Shown: positions 53,879 through 55,681 of the stretch, one piece after another | How positions within the stretch are numbered: position 1 is the first letter of the stretch | How the letters are laid out: each line of letters begins with the position of its first letter | DNA from: an uncultured Anaerovibrio sp. | GTDB taxonomy: Bacteria > Bacillota > Negativicutes > Selenomonadales > Selenomonadaceae | Direction: 5' to 3' | DNA length: 55,681 nt | NCBI GenBank assembly: GCA_902786545.1 | Contig: CADACU010000005.1 | Span: 1 to 55,681 of the forward strand | Notes under the pieces: generated by a model | What the model saw: the letters and a program-made list of their open reading frames with translations, nothing else | What the model was told of the DNA's origin: nothing | Database searches by the model: none | Made by a program: the position numbers and the translations under genes

Positions 53879-55681
53879 GTTTTAGTTCTATGTTGGATAT
53901 TGATAAACTGATACTCTCCGGCGTAATCATGGTAAGCGGTTTCTGTTTTAGTTCTATGTTGGATATTGATAAACTGATACGAGAGTTTTGTTTAATGTTG
54001 CAGTTATCGGGTTTTAGTTCTATGTTGGATATTGATAAACTGATACACTACCTATTGGCGTGTGTTGGGATATTAAGTTTTAGTTCTATGTTGGATATTG
54101 ATAAACTGATACATGAAGAGATAAAAGCGCAGAGAGTTGCTGTTTTAGTTCTATGTTGGATATTGATAAACTGATACTGGAGAAGACGGAGCAGAAAGAG
54201 TACCAGGTTTTAGTTCTATGTTGGATATTGATAAACTGATACTAAATATACTTGTTAATCTTTGTTATGAGGTTTTAGTTCTATGTTGGATATTGATAAA
54301 CTGATACCAAGGCTAACAAACTCCGGCTTAGTACCTGTTTTAGTTCTATGTTGGATATTGATAAACTGATACTTGCTGATGGTACTAATACCCGCATTAT
54401 TGGTTTTAGTTCTATGTTGGATATTGATAAACTGATACGACAGACAATAATCATGTTCCATCTGTCTGGTTTTAGTTCTATGTTGGATATTGATAAACTG
54501 ATACTAACAGCCTTTGTATATGTTTCTATCGTTTGTTTTAGTTCTATGTTGGATATTGATAAACTGATACGTTGTTGGTTGGTGGGAATCCACGACATTG
54601 GTTTTAGTTCTATGTTGGATATTGATAAACTGATACCCGATGATGAAAAGTTATCTAATGAAGTATGTTTTAGTTCTATGTTGGATATTGATAAACTGAT
54701 ACTGGGAATTTCGCTACTGGCAGGATTTATCCGTTTTAGTTCTATGTTGGATATTGATAAACTGATACGCGGTGAAGCATATATAGAGATTATTTGCAGT
54801 TTTAGTTCTATGTTGGATATTGATAAACTGATACTGTCATTGGGAACGCCTATGGTGCTGCATGGTTTTAGTTCTATGTTGGATATTGATAAACTGATAC
54901 GACGAACTCGAAAACAAATTAGAAATATTGGTTTTAGTTCTATGTTGGATATTGATAAACTGATACAATTTTGATTATCAAATTTCTGCCTGTCAGTTTT
55001 AGTTCTATGTTGGATATTGATAAACTGATACTCGTGGTAGTGCTAAGAGTTGGAGCGTTGCGTTTTAGTTCTATGTTGGATATTGATAAACTGATACTGC
55101 CGGTAGTGCTATTGTTGCTAAGTCCCGTTTTAGTTCTATGTTGGATATTGATAAACTGATACTTTTGTGATAGTTATGTGTATTGCCAGTAGTTTTAGTT
55201 CTATGTTGGATATTGATAAACTGATACAATCTTGACCAGTGTTGCCGGCTTTATTCGGTTTTAGTTCTATGTTGGATATTGATAAACTGATACATTGCTA
55301 TGGCAAAAACTTGGACGAGGTTGGTTTTAGTTCTATGTTGGATATTGATAAACTGATACTCATCGATGGATAGTTTTGTTGGTGGCATCGTTTTAGTTCT
55401 ATGTTGGATATTGATAAACTGATACGAAGGGTGTGATTAAAGCCCAGGTAAAATAGTTTTAGTTCTATGTTGGATATTGATAAACTGATACCGGTATTGA
55501 TTACCGGAATTCCACGGATCAGTTTTAGTTCTATGTTGGATATTGATAAACTGATACAACATTATGAAGCTGGAGAATGCCCGCGGTGTTTTAGTTCTAT
55601 GTTGGATATTGATAAACTGATACTCATCGATGGATAGTTTTGTTGGTGGCATCGTTTTAGTTCTATGTTGATGTTAGTATA
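53879..55681 (+). CRISPR. Type II-C CRISPR array, 27 full repeats plus one degenerate
   Basis: A 36-bp repeat, beginning GTTTTAGTTCTATG and ending TTGATAAACTGATAC, occurs at 53879, 53945, 54011, 54077, 54142, 54207, 54272, 54337, 54403, 54469, 54535, 54601, 54667, 54733, 54799, 54865, 54931, 54996, 55062, 55127, 55192, 55258, 55324, 55390, 55456, 55522 and 55588, all identical as far as I can read. A 28th copy at 55654 keeps its first 17 bases and then diverges up to the window edge. Spacers are 29 or 30 nt. Spacers 23 (55360-55389) and 27 (55624-55653) are identical. The leader end is next to cas2. Confidence 0.98.

Noticed and set aside
53890-55159. Open frames of 62-208 codons with repeated LDIDKLI on the plus strand of the CRISPR array
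   Set aside because: The repeat-spacer unit of about 66 bp is a multiple of three, so the repeat stays in frame. These are array artefacts.
55558-55587. Spacer 26 as a self-targeting spacer against the autotransporter gene near 39728
   Set aside because: Only about 12 bases match (AACATTATGAAG), well short of a protospacer.
54255-55652. Minus-strand frames with repeated YQFINIQHRTK or ISLSISNIELK
   Set aside because: Same artefact of the CRISPR repeats read on the other strand.

Overview
The window looks like a chromosomal segment of a diderm Firmicute, most likely class Negativicutes (Selenomonas/Veillonella/Acidaminococcus relatives). Firmicute-style gene sets (uvrBA, ispE-gntR-glmU-prs, ftsEX plus a CtpA-type protease, an ANTAR two-component pair) sit beside genes that need an outer membrane: a TolC-like channel with a MacA/MacB pump and a type V autotransporter. 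No rRNA, tRNA, prophage or insertion sequence was recognised. The genus cannot be fixed from the sequence alone.

Layout. 1-2.8 kb: accessory material, namely the end of a TPR protein whose repeats are near-identical DNA, an LPP20-like exported protein, a small membrane protein and a DUF4160 gene pair. 2.9-8.9 kb: leuS, the Ser/Thr symporter sstT and an orphan sensor kinase that seems to lack its phospho-accepting histidine. 9.1-17.1 kb: the nucleotide excision repair genes uvrB, uvrA and uvrC, then a PHP phosphoesterase; a strong promoter before uvrB has a 22-bp palindrome between -35 and -10. 17.3-20.7 kb: mdh, a small unknown gene, tadA and a dicarboxylate/amino acid symporter. 20.7-22.6 kb, minus strand: a TPR-like protein and a P-type-ATPase-like protein that has lost all its catalytic aspartate motifs. 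22.7-29.7 kb: ispE, a FadR-type regulator, glmU, prs, an aminotransferase and an NhaC-type antiporter. 29.8-33.9 kb: ftsE, ftsX, an M23 peptidase and an S41 protease, a cell-division wall-remodelling cluster. 34-41.2 kb: envelope export (TolC, MacA, MacB ATPase, MacB permease, autotransporter). 41.3-47.5 kb: tsaE-tsaB-rimI-tsaD for tRNA t6A, a PdtaS/PdtaR-like sensor and ANTAR antiterminator, and a CyuA-type cysteine desulfidase. 47.7-49.1 kb: a Fic AMP-transferase bounded by 52-bp direct repeats that each carry a terminator.

49.2-55.7 kb is a compact type II-C CRISPR-Cas locus: cas9 (1046 aa), cas1, cas2 and an array of 27 full repeats plus one degenerate terminal repeat. A tracrRNA gene can be read on the minus strand just upstream of cas9. 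It has its own TTGACA promoter, a 21-nt anti-repeat core, a lower stem and bulge matching the crRNA repeat, and an 11-bp terminator hairpin. Its 5' part also carries a second, deleted repeat copy. A good plus-strand promoter lies beyond the tracrRNA terminator, so the cas9 mRNA leader would be antisense to the whole tracrRNA and would itself contain a repeat-like element. This antisense, repeat-mimic arrangement is the strongest candidate here for unusual CRISPR regulation.

Several families of short dispersed palindromes fill the intergenic gaps (about 9.0, 14.1-14.4, 26.75, 32.6, 44.0, 46.1 and 47.6 kb). One of them sits inside the stem of a terminator.
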